DNA of 64,000 nt. It comes from Candidatus Eisenbacteria bacterium RBG_16_71_46. GTDB lineage: Bacteria; Eisenbacteria; RBG-16-71-46. The stretch is taken from positions 1-64,000 of the forward strand of contig MFFQ01000124.1 in assembly GCA_001780165.1 (NCBI GenBank), written 5' to 3'. Shown here in pieces: positions 1-8,008 of this stretch (positions are counted from its first letter, which is position 1; the number at the start of each line of letters is the position of its first letter). A program made the position numbers and the translations under genes. Below the pieces are notes generated by a model. The model had not been told where the DNA came from. It did not search any database and was given only the letters and a program-made list of their open reading frames with translations.

Positions 1-49
1 CTAGAGTGCGCGGCGTCCGTTGCCGCTCCTCCACCCCGAGAGGCCCCGC

Positions 50-499
50 ATGCGCAAGCCCAGCCACGCCGATGCCGAGCTGCTGCTCCACCTCTATGAC
101 GTCCGGCGCGAGCCCGAATTGCGGCGGGCGCGCAAGTGGTTCCTGACCGACTTCCGGCCCTCGGGCTGGGGCGAGATCAAGGCGCGCTATCTCTCCCACA
201 GCGACGAGGACCGCCACTTCCGCATGACGATCTCGTACTGGGAAATGGTGGCGACGCTGGTCAATCGCGGCGTGCTCCATGCGGAGCTTTTCTTCGACCA
301 CACCGGCGAGGACATCGTCACCTGGGAGCGCTGCACGGGCTGGATCGCCGAGGCCCGGGTGGACGTGCGTCCCACGTACCTCTACCAGCTCGAGCGCATG
401 GTCGCGGCGCACCTCGCGTTCCGCGCACGCAGCGCCGCCGCGTTCCAGGCGGGTGCGCGCACCGCGCGCCCGGGTCGTACCCGCGTACGCCGGCGCTGA
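50..499 (+). CDS. conserved hypothetical protein (~149 aa), possibly DUF4760-like
   Basis: ORF 20..499 with more plausible ATG at 50; acidic/aromatic-rich soluble protein ending immediately before aroC. Confidence 0.55.
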   Translation: MRKPSHADAELLLHLYDVRREPELRRARKWFLTDFRPSGWGEIKARYLSHSDEDRHFRMTISYWEMVATLVNRGVLHAELFFDHTGEDIVTWERCTGWIAEARVDVRPTYLYQLERMVAAHLAFRARSAAAFQAGARTARPGRTRVRRR

Positions 500-501
500 G
501 C

Positions 502-1563
502 GTGTCCTCCTCCTTCGGCCAGCTCTTCCGCGTCACCACCTTCGGGGAGTCGCACGGCCCGGCGGTGGGCGTCGTGGTGGACGGCATGCCCCCCGGGATC
601 GGCGTGGACCCGGCCGAGATCCAGCGCGAGCTCGACCGCCGGCGGCCGGGCCAGAGCGCCCTCACCACGCAGCGCCAGGAGGCCGACCGGGTCGAGGTGC
701 TCTCGGGGGTGTTCGAAGGCGTGTCGCTCGGCACCCCGATCGCCATGCTGGTGCGCAACACCGACGCGCGCTCCGAGGACTACGAGAAGCTGCGCGAGGT
801 CTTCCGCCCGGGCCATGCGGACTACGCCTACCAGCAGAAGTACGGGGTGCGCGACCACCGCGGGGGAGGGCGCTCCTCGGGCCGCGAGACGGTGGGGCGG
901 GTGGCGGCGGGGGCACTCGCGCGCGCGGCGCTCGCCGGCGTCGGCGTGCGCATCGCCGGGGGCACGGTGCAGGTGGGCGAGGAGCGCGCCGCGCGGCGCG
1001 ACTGGGACGAGACCGAGCGCAACCCGGTGCGCTGCCCCGACGCCGGTGCCGCCGTGCGCATGGCCGAGGTGATCGCCGCGGTGCGCGATCGCAAGGATTC
1101 GATCGGCGGCGTGGTCGAGGTCGTGGCACAGGGCGTGCCGCCGGGCTGGGGCGATCCCACCATGGCCAAGCTCGATGCGCTGCTCGGAGCGGCGATGCTC
1201 TCGATCCCGGCGACCAAGGGGGTCGAGATCGGCGGCGGCTTCGCGATGTGCGCCAAGCACGGCTCCGAGACCAACGACGTGTTCGACGGCGAGAAGTACT
1301 CGAGCAACTTCTCGGGCGGCATCGCCGGCGGGATCTCCAACGGAGCCGAGATCGTGGTCCGGATCGCGGTGCGCCCCGCGACCTCGATCGGCAAACCGCA
1401 GACCGCCGCGACCGCCGCGGGCGGCACCACCACCATCGAGATCGGCGGGCGCCACGACCCCTGCATCTGTCCGCGCGTCGTGCCGGTGGCGGAGGCGATG
1501 GCCGCGATCACGCTCGCCGACGCCTGGCTGCGGCAGCGGGCCCTGCGCGGACGCGACCGTTGA
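502..1563 (+). CDS. aroC: chorismate synthase
   Basis: GTG start; FGQLFRVTTFGESHGPAVGVVVDGMPPGI, GVRDHRGGGRSSGRETVGRVAAGALA, AAGGTTTIEIGGRHDPCICPRVVPVAEAM motifs. Confidence 0.95.
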   Translation: MSSSFGQLFRVTTFGESHGPAVGVVVDGMPPGIGVDPAEIQRELDRRRPGQSALTTQRQEADRVEVLSGVFEGVSLGTPIAMLVRNTDARSEDYEKLREVFRPGHADYAYQQKYGVRDHRGGGRSSGRETVGRVAAGALARAALAGVGVRIAGGTVQVGEERAARRDWDETERNPVRCPDAGAAVRMAEVIAAVRDRKDSIGGVVEVVAQGVPPGWGDPTMAKLDALLGAAMLSIPATKGVEIGGGFAMCAKHGSETNDVFDGEKYSSNFSGGIAGGISNGAEIVVRIAVRPATSIGKPQTAATAAGGTTTIEIGGRHDPCICPRVVPVAEAMAAITLADAWLRQRALRGRDR

Positions 1564-1613
1564 ACTCCCGTGTTACTCGAACTGACAGGGCGGTCCTGTT
1601 GCGGCGCAACGGA

Positions 1614-1642
1614 TTGTCGCGGTCGCTCCCGCGTGCTACGCT
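1614..1642 (+). promoter_or_regulatory. candidate sigma70-type promoter TTGTCG-N17-TACGCT upstream of aroF leader
   Basis: -35-like TTGTCG 1614-1619, 17-nt spacer, -10-like TACGCT 1637-1642, about 27 nt before the leader ORF. Confidence 0.4.
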
Positions 1643-1669
1643 GCTTGCCGTTCTCACAGGAGGGGCGAC

Positions 1670-1750
1670 GTGTCGTCCAATCTTCGGCTCTGGTTCCGGC
1701 CCGGGTACGGCTACGCTTGGCGCAGCCGGGAGTCCGCGCTGGCCCGCTGA
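1670..1750 (+). CDS. aromatic-residue-rich leader peptide [26 protein letters not shown] (attenuator leader of aroF)
   Basis: AGGAGG SD at 1658-1663, GTG start 6 nt later, 26 codons with W F Y Y W in 10 residues, TGA 1748-1750; followed by competing hairpins before aroF. Confidence 0.75.
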   Translation: MSSNLRLWFRPGYGYAWRSRESALAR

Positions 1751-1776
1751 AGCTCCGCAGCGCAACGCACACTCCC

Positions 1777-1801
1777 GGCCCACGCCGCCATGGCGTGGGC
1801 C
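1777..1801 (+). terminator. attenuator terminator-like hairpin upstream of aroF
   Basis: perfect 10-bp stem GGCCCACGCC(1777-1786)/GGCGTGGGCC(1792-1801), 5-nt loop, followed by TGATCGTT. Confidence 0.6.
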
Positions 1802-1836
1802 TGATCGTTAGGCGCAGGAGAGGAGAGTCCCGGCCG

Positions 1837-2850
1837 ATGCTGGTGCTGCTGCGAAAGGGCGTGCCCGAGACCGTCGCCGGCGACGTCGCGGAGCGGCTGC
1901 GCATGTTCGGCCTCGCGGTCCACCGCACCGACCACGACGGCCAGGTGCGGCTCGGCGCCATCGGCGACGCCGCGCAGGTGGACTGGGACGCCGTCGGCGC
2001 CTGGGACGGGGTGGCCGAGCTGCGCCGCATCCCGGTCCCCTTCAAGCTGGTGAGCCGCGCGTTCCATCCTCACGACACGATCATCTCCGTGGGACGCTGC
2101 GCGATCGGGAGCGGTCAGCTCGCGCTCATGGCCGGGCCGTGTGCGATCGAGGGGGAGGAGCAGGCGTTCCGCATCGCCGAGGCGGTGGCGAGCGCCGGCG
2201 CCACCATCATGCGCGGTGGGGCGTACAAGCCGCGCACCTCGCCCTATTCCTTCCAGGGCCTGGGGGAGGAGGGACTCAAGATCCTCCGGCGCGCCGCCGA
2301 CGCCCACGGCCTCGCGGTGGTGAGCGAGGTGATGGACTCCCAGCAGGTGCCGCTGGTGGCGCGCTACGCCGACATACTCCAGGTCGGCGCGCGCAACATG
2401 CAGAACTACTCGCTGCTGCGCGAGGTCGGGCACGCCGAGAAGCCGGTGCTGCTCAAGCGCGGCCTGGCCTCGACCATCGAGGAGTGGCTGATGAGCGCCG
2501 AGCACATCGTCTCGCAGGGCAACAGCCAGGTGGTGCTCTGCGAGCGCGGCATCCGCACCTTCGAGACCTACACCCGCAACACCCTCGACCTGAACGCCAT
2601 CCCGGTGGTGAAGGAGCTCTCCCACCTGCCGGTGATCGTGGATCCCTCGCACGGCACCGGCATCCGCAACAAGGTGGCGCCGATGGCCCGCGCCGCGATC
2701 GCCGCCGGCGCCGACGGCCTCATCATCGAGGTGCACCACGACCCCGACCACGCGCTCTCGGACGGCCCGCAGTCGCTCTTCCCCGAGCAATACGCCGAGC
2801 TGGTGCAGCAGATCCGGACGATCGCCAAGGTACTGGGGCGCACGCTGTAG
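1837..2850 (+). CDS. aroF: 3-deoxy-7-phosphoheptulonate (DAHP) synthase, type I-beta with N-terminal ferredoxin-like regulatory domain
   Basis: [115 protein letters not shown]. Confidence 0.93.
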   Translation: MLVLLRKGVPETVAGDVAERLRMFGLAVHRTDHDGQVRLGAIGDAAQVDWDAVGAWDGVAELRRIPVPFKLVSRAFHPHDTIISVGRCAIGSGQLALMAGPCAIEGEEQAFRIAEAVASAGATIMRGGAYKPRTSPYSFQGLGEEGLKILRRAADAHGLAVVSEVMDSQQVPLVARYADILQVGARNMQNYSLLREVGHAEKPVLLKRGLASTIEEWLMSAEHIVSQGNSQVVLCERGIRTFETYTRNTLDLNAIPVVKELSHLPVIVDPSHGTGIRNKVAPMARAAIAAGADGLIIEVHHDPDHALSDGPQSLFPEQYAELVQQIRTIAKVLGRTL

Positions 2851-2920
2851 ACTCCGTTCGCAAACGCCCGCGGGCAAGGTGTCGCGGGGTTCGCTTCCAT
2901 CGGGCGCCGTGCTTGGCGGT

Positions 2921-3012
2921 CCTCCGCGGGCGGGGACCTGCGCGCGGGCCGCTCGATCCGGCTCTGTGCCCGGCGGGCCTCCGCGGGCGGGGACCTGCGC
3001 GCGGGCCGCTCG
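2921..3012. repeat. two direct copies of a 35-bp GC-rich repeat, 57-bp period
   Basis: CCTCCGCGGGCGGGGACCTGCGCGCGGGCCGCTCG at 2921-2955 and 2978-3012. Confidence 0.85.
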
Positions 3013-3013
3013 G

Positions 3014-3280
3014 CTCCGCCATCCTGGCTCCGCCTCGCTTATCCTCGACGCGCCCGCCATCCTGGCTCCTGCGCGTCTGCGGAGCCCGCGCTCCGGTCCC
3101 CGTCCGCTGCGGTCCGCTTGGCGTGCGCGGTTCCTCGCCGCGCCCGCCGTCCCTGGCTCCTGCGCGTCTGCGGAGCCCGCGCTCCGGTCCCCGCCCGCTC
3201 TGGCCCGCTGGCTCGCGCTTGTCCTCGGCGCGCCCGCCCTCTCCCTGGCTCCTGCGCGTCTGCCGAGCCCGCGCGCCTTG
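3014..3280. repeat. degenerate ~90-bp tandem repeat (shortened copy + two full + one partial)
   Basis: units start 3051, 3141, 3231 with CGCCCGCC..CCTGGCTCCTGCGCGTCTGC[GC]GAGCCCGCGC; internally deleted unit at 3014-3050. Confidence 0.85.
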
Positions 3281-3318
3281 ACACTCCGTGCGCCGTGCGG
3301 CTTAATCGTTGGTTCCGT

Positions 3319-3394
3319 GGGCGATTAGCTCAGCTGGTAGAGCACTTGCTCGACAAGCAAGGGGTCACTGGTTCAAGTCCAGTATCGCCCACCA
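3319..3394 (+). tRNA. tRNA-Val (anticodon GAC), CCA encoded
   Basis: GGGCGAT..ATCGCCC acceptor stem, CTTGC-TCGACAA-GCAAG anticodon arm, GGTTCAAGTCC T-arm, 3' ACCA. Confidence 0.95.
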
Positions 3395-3473
3395 TCTTGG
3401 CGGGGCGTGCACGCCGCAGGGCCCGGGCGAGGGTCCGGCGCGCCGCCCCGCGTTCGCCGGAAGGAACTCCGCG

Positions 3474-5252
3474 ATGTCCATGGCTTCGGCGCCCGCCTCG
3501 GGCCCCGACGTGTCGCATTACCCCGGGGGCGAGGAGCTCTACCGCCTGCGGCATTCGGCCGCCCACGTGCTCGCGACCGCGGTCACCGAGCTGTTCCCCG
3601 ACGTCAAGGTCGCCGGCGGGCCGCCGATCGAGAACGGCTTCTACTATGACTTCGCGCGCGAACAGCCGTTCACCCCCGAGGACCTGGTGCGCATCGAGGC
3701 GCGCATGCGCGAGATCATCGCCGCGGACCAGCCCTTCGAGTACCAGGAGGCGACCCGCGCGCTGGCGCGCCAGCACTTCGAGGCCGAGGCGGAGAAGTAC
3801 AAGCTCCACTTCCTCTCGCAGATTCCGGAGGGGGCCAAGGTCACCTACTACCGCAACGGTCCGTTTCTCGACCTCTGCCGCGGGCCGCACCTGGCGAGCA
3901 CCGGGAAGATCCTGGCGTTCAAGCTCACCCACGTGGCGGGCGCCTATTGGCTCGGCAACGAGCGCAACGAGATGCTCCAGCGCATCTACGGCACCGCGTT
4001 CCCCACCCAGGAGGCGCTGGATCTCCACCTCAAGAACGTCGAGGAGGCGCTGCGCCGCGACCACCGCCGGCTGGGGCGCGAGCTGGACCTCTACTCGGTG
4101 CACGAGGAGGTGGGAGCGGGGCTGATCCATTGGCACCCGAAGGGGGCGATGGTGCGCCACCTCATCGAGCAGCTGTGGAAGGACGAGCACCTCCGCCGCG
4201 GCTACCAGCTCGTCTACACCCCGCACATCGCGAGCGAGAAGCTCTACGAGATCTCGGGACACCTCGAGAACTACGCGGATCTGATGTACGCGCCGATGGA
4301 CATCGACGGCCAGCCCTACCGGGTGAAACCGATGAACTGCCCCGGGCACATCATGATCTACCGGAGTGGCAAGCGCTCGTACCGCGACCTGCCGCTGCGC
4401 TACGCCGAGCTGGGGACCGTGTACCGCTACGAGCGCTCGGGCGTGCTGCACGGCATGGAGCGCGTGCGCGGCTTCACCCAGGACGACTCGCACATCTTCT
4501 GCACCCGCGAGCAGCTCGCCGACGAGGTCGCGGGCGTGCTCGACCTGATGGACTTCCTGCTGCGCACCTTCGGCTACCAGTACACCTGCTACCTCGCCAC
4601 CCGGCCGAAGGAGAAGTACCTCGGCAGCGACGAGGAGTGGAGCTTCGCCACCGAGGCGCTGCGCCAGGCGCTCGACCGCCGCGGCCTGCCCTACCAGGTG
4701 GACGAGGGCGGCGGGGCGTTCTACGCGCCCAAGATCGACGTCAAGCTGCGCGACGCGCTGGGTCGCGAGTGGCAGTGCCCGACCATCCAGGTGGACCTCA
4801 ACCTGCCCAAGCGCTTCAACGTCGCCTACACCGGCACCGACGGGCAGGATCACGAGGTGGTGATGGTCCACCGCGCGCTCTACGGCTCGCTCGAGCGCTT
4901 CGTCGGCATCTACATCGAGCATTGCGGCGGGGAGTTCCCGGTGTGGGTGGCGCCGGTCCAGGTGATGGTGATCCCGGCGAACCCCAAGGCGCTCGACTAC
5001 GCGGGCGCGACCGCGGCGCTGCTCGAGGCGGGAGGGGTGCGGGTCGAGGTGGACCTGCGCGACGAGAAGATGGGCGCCAAGATCCGCGACGCCGAGCTCG
5101 AGAAGATCCCCTACATGCTGGTGGTGGGACCGCGCGAGGCCGAGGCCGGCACCGTGGCCCCGCGGCGCAAGGGCGCGGGCCAGCTCGAGCCCATGACCCG
5201 CCAGGCATTCCTCGAGCGGGTGCAGCGCGAGACGCGGGAGCGGAGCGGCTGA
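3474..5252 (+). CDS. thrS: threonyl-tRNA synthetase (no N-terminal TGS domain)
   Basis: LRHSAAHVLATAV, PPIENGFYYDF, MNCPGHIMIYRSGKRSYRDLPLRYAELGTVYRYERSGVLHGMERVRGFTQDDSHIF; ATG 3474 after AAGGAA. Confidence 0.95.
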   Translation: MSMASAPASGPDVSHYPGGEELYRLRHSAAHVLATAVTELFPDVKVAGGPPIENGFYYDFAREQPFTPEDLVRIEARMREIIAADQPFEYQEATRALARQHFEAEAEKYKLHFLSQIPEGAKVTYYRNGPFLDLCRGPHLASTGKILAFKLTHVAGAYWLGNERNEMLQRIYGTAFPTQEALDLHLKNVEEALRRDHRRLGRELDLYSVHEEVGAGLIHWHPKGAMVRHLIEQLWKDEHLRRGYQLVYTPHIASEKLYEISGHLENYADLMYAPMDIDGQPYRVKPMNCPGHIMIYRSGKRSYRDLPLRYAELGTVYRYERSGVLHGMERVRGFTQDDSHIFCTREQLADEVAGVLDLMDFLLRTFGYQYTCYLATRPKEKYLGSDEEWSFATEALRQALDRRGLPYQVDEGGGAFYAPKIDVKLRDALGREWQCPTIQVDLNLPKRFNVAYTGTDGQDHEVVMVHRALYGSLERFVGIYIEHCGGEFPVWVAPVQVMVIPANPKALDYAGATAALLEAGGVRVEVDLRDEKMGAKIRDAELEKIPYMLVVGPREAEAGTVAPRRKGAGQLEPMTRQAFLERVQRETRERSG

Positions 5253-5274
5253 GCGGCGGCGACCCCCGACCCAC

Positions 5275-5306
5275 TCGGCCCCGTCGCCTGGCGGCGGCGG
5301 GGCCGA
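5275..5306. terminator. strong hairpin between convergent thrS and OMP gene
   Basis: 14-bp stem TCGGCCCCGTCGCC/GGCGGCGGGGCCGA with TGGC loop (one G-U). Confidence 0.5.
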
Positions 5307-5337
5307 ATCACGAGCGGCGGCGTCTTCCCACCAACGA

Positions 5338-5369
5338 TCCGGGCGGCGCATGGAGACGCGCCGCCCGGA
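5338..5369. terminator. second strong hairpin between convergent thrS and OMP gene
   Basis: perfect 12-bp stem TCCGGGCGGCGC/GCGCCGCCCGGA. Confidence 0.5.
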
Positions 5370-5399
5370 ACTTGAAACTCTTATCGTCTGATCGAGCGC

Positions 5400-6068
5400 T
5401 TACTGGCTGCCGAAGGCGAAGGCCAGCCCCCAGGCGGCATCGAAGCTGCTCGGCCACCAGGTGATCTTGGCATTGCCCTTGTCCGCGCTCGAGGTCGCGT
5501 AGCCGAGGTTGTGCCCCACACGGCCGACGATGCTGACGTTGTCGGAGATCTTCATCATTCCTCCGACGCGGCCGGAGACCCCGAAGCGCGTCGTGCTCGA
5601 GCTCTCGTTCTCGACGGTCGGACCGCCGCCGCCCTCGAACTTCTCCTTGGCCTTGCCGGTGAAGAACTCGAGGCCCGGTCCGATGAACACCGTGAGCCGA
5701 TCGCCCACCTGCCCGACGCGATCGCCGCCGACCCGCACCCGGAAGGAGGTGTGGCTGAACGTGTCCTCGGTGTCGGCGGCCGGATCATCCGGCTCCTGCT
5801 TGGCGCTGAAGAAGCCGACGCCGCCCGAGATGTTGAAAGCGTAGTCCTCCGAGAACATGTGCCAGACCTCGATCTGGCCACTGATCTCGGGTTCCGCGAA
5901 TCCATTGATGTAGCTTGGCGTTGCGGTGGAAGGGACCGGATTGGTCAGATCGGCCGTTCCCTGTCCCAGCTCGATCGCGAAGATCGTCGTGCCCTTCTCC
6001 ATGGCCGACGCTCCGGAAACCAATGTCACCATGAGCAACGCAGCGAGTAGCAGCAGCGACTTCTTCAT
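5400..6068 (-). CDS. outer-membrane beta-barrel protein, paralogue 1
   Basis: signal peptide MKKSLLLLAALLMVTLVSGASA; alternating barrel-like strands; related to the adjacent ORF (GRVGHNLGYATSS..WWPSSFDAAWGLAFAF). Confidence 0.7.
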   Translation of the reverse strand: MKKSLLLLAALLMVTLVSGASAMEKGTTIFAIELGQGTADLTNPVPSTATPSYINGFAEPEISGQIEVWHMFSEDYAFNISGGVGFFSAKQEPDDPAADTEDTFSHTSFRVRVGGDRVGQVGDRLTVFIGPGLEFFTGKAKEKFEGGGGPTVENESSSTTRFGVSGRVGGMMKISDNVSIVGRVGHNLGYATSSADKGNAKITWWPSSFDAAWGLAFAFGSQ

Positions 6069-6132
6069 GTCGATGTTCCTCCCTCTGTGTGTTCAGTGGA
6101 CGGCCCCACGTGGCCGAAACGGGCTGAGGACC

Positions 6133-6798
6133 TCACTGCCCCCCGCCAAACTCGAATACCAGACCCAGTGCAGCATTGAAGTGACTCGGCCACCAGGTGG
6201 CCTTGGCGCCGTTTTCCTCGGCCGTGGCGTACCCCAGTTGGTGGCCGACTTGGCCCACCACCCCCACGGCGCTCGAGAGCGCTAGGATGCCGCCGACCCG
6301 CCCGGAGATGCTGATGCGAGAGGTTGTGGCACTCTTCACGTCGTCGTCGGGCGGGGTGGTGCCGTAGATGTTCTTGAACTCCGTCCGGCCCGACCAGTAC
6401 TCGAGCCCCGGCCCCAGGAACACCGTCAGGCGATCGGAGACCCGCCCCAGCCGGTCCACGCCCGCGCGCACGCCGAACGACGATGACGTGTAATCCAGCG
6501 TCGGGCTCCCCGCGGCATCGGGCTCCTGGCTGGCGCTGAAAAAGCCGTAGGCGCCGCGCAGCGCGAGGGCCCAGTCCGGAGCGAACTCGAATGAGAACTC
6601 GGCGAACGCCTCGGTCTGGCTCGGATCGTCACCCGTGTCCACGGTCAAGGCGCCGGTGCCCGGCCGCGGATTCACGAAGTCCCCGACCCCCTGGCCGATG
6701 CCGACCGCCAGGCGCGAGGTCCCCTTCTCGGCCGCCGAGGGCGTGGGTAGGGCGGCAAGGGCCGCCAGCGCCACAAGCATCATCGTTGCTGCACGCAT
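6133..6798 (-). CDS. outer-membrane beta-barrel protein, paralogue 2
   Basis: signal peptide; shares DRLTVFLGPGLEY, SGRVGGI, VGHQLGYAT, TWWPSHFNAALGL with neighbour. Confidence 0.7.
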   Translation of the reverse strand: MRAATMMLVALAALAALPTPSAAEKGTSRLAVGIGQGVGDFVNPRPGTGALTVDTGDDPSQTEAFAEFSFEFAPDWALALRGAYGFFSASQEPDAAGSPTLDYTSSSFGVRAGVDRLGRVSDRLTVFLGPGLEYWSGRTEFKNIYGTTPPDDDVKSATTSRISISGRVGGILALSSAVGVVGQVGHQLGYATAEENGAKATWWPSHFNAALGLVFEFGGGQ

Positions 6799-6846
6799 GG
6801 CTCTCTCCGTAAGTTTGCTGTCGCCGTCGATCGGACGAGGCGAGGC

Positions 6847-6875
6847 AGACTAGGAACTACGGTCGCCCTTGTCAA
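6847..6875 (-). promoter_or_regulatory. sigma70-type promoter TTGACA-N17-TAGTCT for the OMP gene pair
   Basis: reverse strand perfect -35 TTGACA (6870-6875), 17-nt spacer, -10-like TAGTCT (6847-6852). Confidence 0.6.
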
Positions 6876-7049
6876 CAGTCTCAACGGCCCCGGGAGGAGG
6901 GGGGCGCGCGGCGGTTCCAGGTACGGCCCGGACCGGTCCCGGCGCCCGCGAGCCGCCCGGCGCTTGCGGGCCACCGGGCAGCCGCGAGCCGCTCGCCGGG
7001 TAGCCCGCGAGCGACCCGGCGCCCGCAGCCCGCCCGGCGAGAATCGCCC

Positions 7050-7078
7050 TTGCGCGTTCCGGCAGGGGCGGTTAGACT
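7050..7078 (+). promoter_or_regulatory. candidate promoter TTGCGC-N17-TAGACT upstream of infC operon
   Basis: -35-like at 7050-7055, -10-like TAGACT 7073-7078. Confidence 0.45.
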
Positions 7079-7196
7079 GCCGCGCGTCACATCAAGCAGA
7101 AGCCCCGCGCTTCTCACCCCCGCGGGCCACAGGGGCCCCGCTCAAGGGTTTAGACTGCGACCGCCGTCGCGATCCCGGACGGCGCGCGACCGGCCA

Positions 7197-7240
7197 AACG
7201 CCGGGCGGGGCCTCTGCCTCACGAGATCCCGCCCGGCGTT
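7197..7240 (+). promoter_or_regulatory. 13-bp perfect stem-loop in infC 5' leader
   Basis: AACGCCGGGCGGG (7197-7209)/CCCGCCCGGCGTT (7228-7240). Confidence 0.6.
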
Positions 7241-7294
7241 CCTGCGTTCGGGTCGGGCCGTTGCGTCACGGCACCGCGAAAGGAGGACATCCCT

Positions 7295-8002
7295 ATTCCC
7301 CCTATCAAGCAGCCGGAAGTCCGTGTGAACGATCGTATTCGCGTCCCGCAGGTCCGGGTGATCGGCGATGACGGATCGCAGATCGGGGTGCTGCCGGTGC
7401 GCGAGGCCCTCGCGATGGCGCAGTCGAAGGCGCTCGACTTGGTCGAGGTTTCGCCCACGGCGCGCCCCCCCGTGTGCCGGATCATGGACTACGGAAAGTT
7501 CAAGTACGAGCAGAACCGACGCAATCGCAAAGCCAAGAAGAAGCAGCATCAGATGCAGCTCAAGGAGATCAAGCTGCGACCCAAGATCGAAGGGCACGAC
7601 TACGGCTTCAAGGTCCAGCACGCGCGCGACTTCCTGACCTCGCGCGACAAGGTGAAGATCACGGTGACGTTCCGCGGGCGCGAGATGGCGCACCAGGACA
7701 TCGGCCATCGGCTCATCCAGAAGGTGATCGCCGATCTCGCCGACGTCTCGACCGTGGAATCGTCGCCGCGCTCCGAGGGACGCACCCTCAACGCCGTGCT
7801 GATGCCGAAGCCGCCCAAGCCGGGCGGCAAGAGCGAGCATCGAGAGAGCGCAGGATCCTCCGGCGCGAAGTCGCCGGCCCCCAAGTCCGGCGCCAAGTCG
7901 CCGGCCCCCAAGTCCGGCGCGAAGCCGTCGGCCTCCCAGCCCGGCGCGGATTCGCCGGCCCCTCAGCCCGGCGCGCAGGCGCAAGCCGGCAGCAAGGAGT
8001 AG
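7295..8002 (+). CDS. infC: translation initiation factor IF-3, probable AUU start, repetitive C-terminal tail
   Basis: RVPQVRVIGDDGSQIGVLPVREALAMAQ, DLVEVSPTARPPVCRIMDYGKFKYEQ, VTFRGREMAHQDIG; AAAGGAGG SD 8 nt upstream of in-frame ATT 7295 (listed ORF starts at GTG 7325). Confidence 0.9.
   Translation: MPPIKQPEVRVNDRIRVPQVRVIGDDGSQIGVLPVREALAMAQSKALDLVEVSPTARPPVCRIMDYGKFKYEQNRRNRKAKKKQHQMQLKEIKLRPKIEGHDYGFKVQHARDFLTSRDKVKITVTFRGREMAHQDIGHRLIQKVIADLADVSTVESSPRSEGRTLNAVLMPKPPKPGGKSEHRESAGSSGAKSPAPKSGAKSPAPKSGAKPSASQPGADSPAPQPGAQAQAGSKE
7859..7993 (+). repeat. five degenerate 27-bp tandem units encoding SGAKSPAPK-type tail of InfC
   Basis: units at 7859, 7886, 7913, 7940, 7967. Confidence 0.85.
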
Positions 8003-8008
8003 CCACTC

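Noticed and set aside
2850-3320. Possible CRISPR array before tRNA-Val
   Set aside because: Repeats are long, degenerate and tandem without regular unique spacers; no cas genes nearby.
3118-4125. ORFs running through the tRNA-Val and repeat region
   Set aside because: Overlap a clear tRNA and the thrS reading frame; composition driven by repeats.
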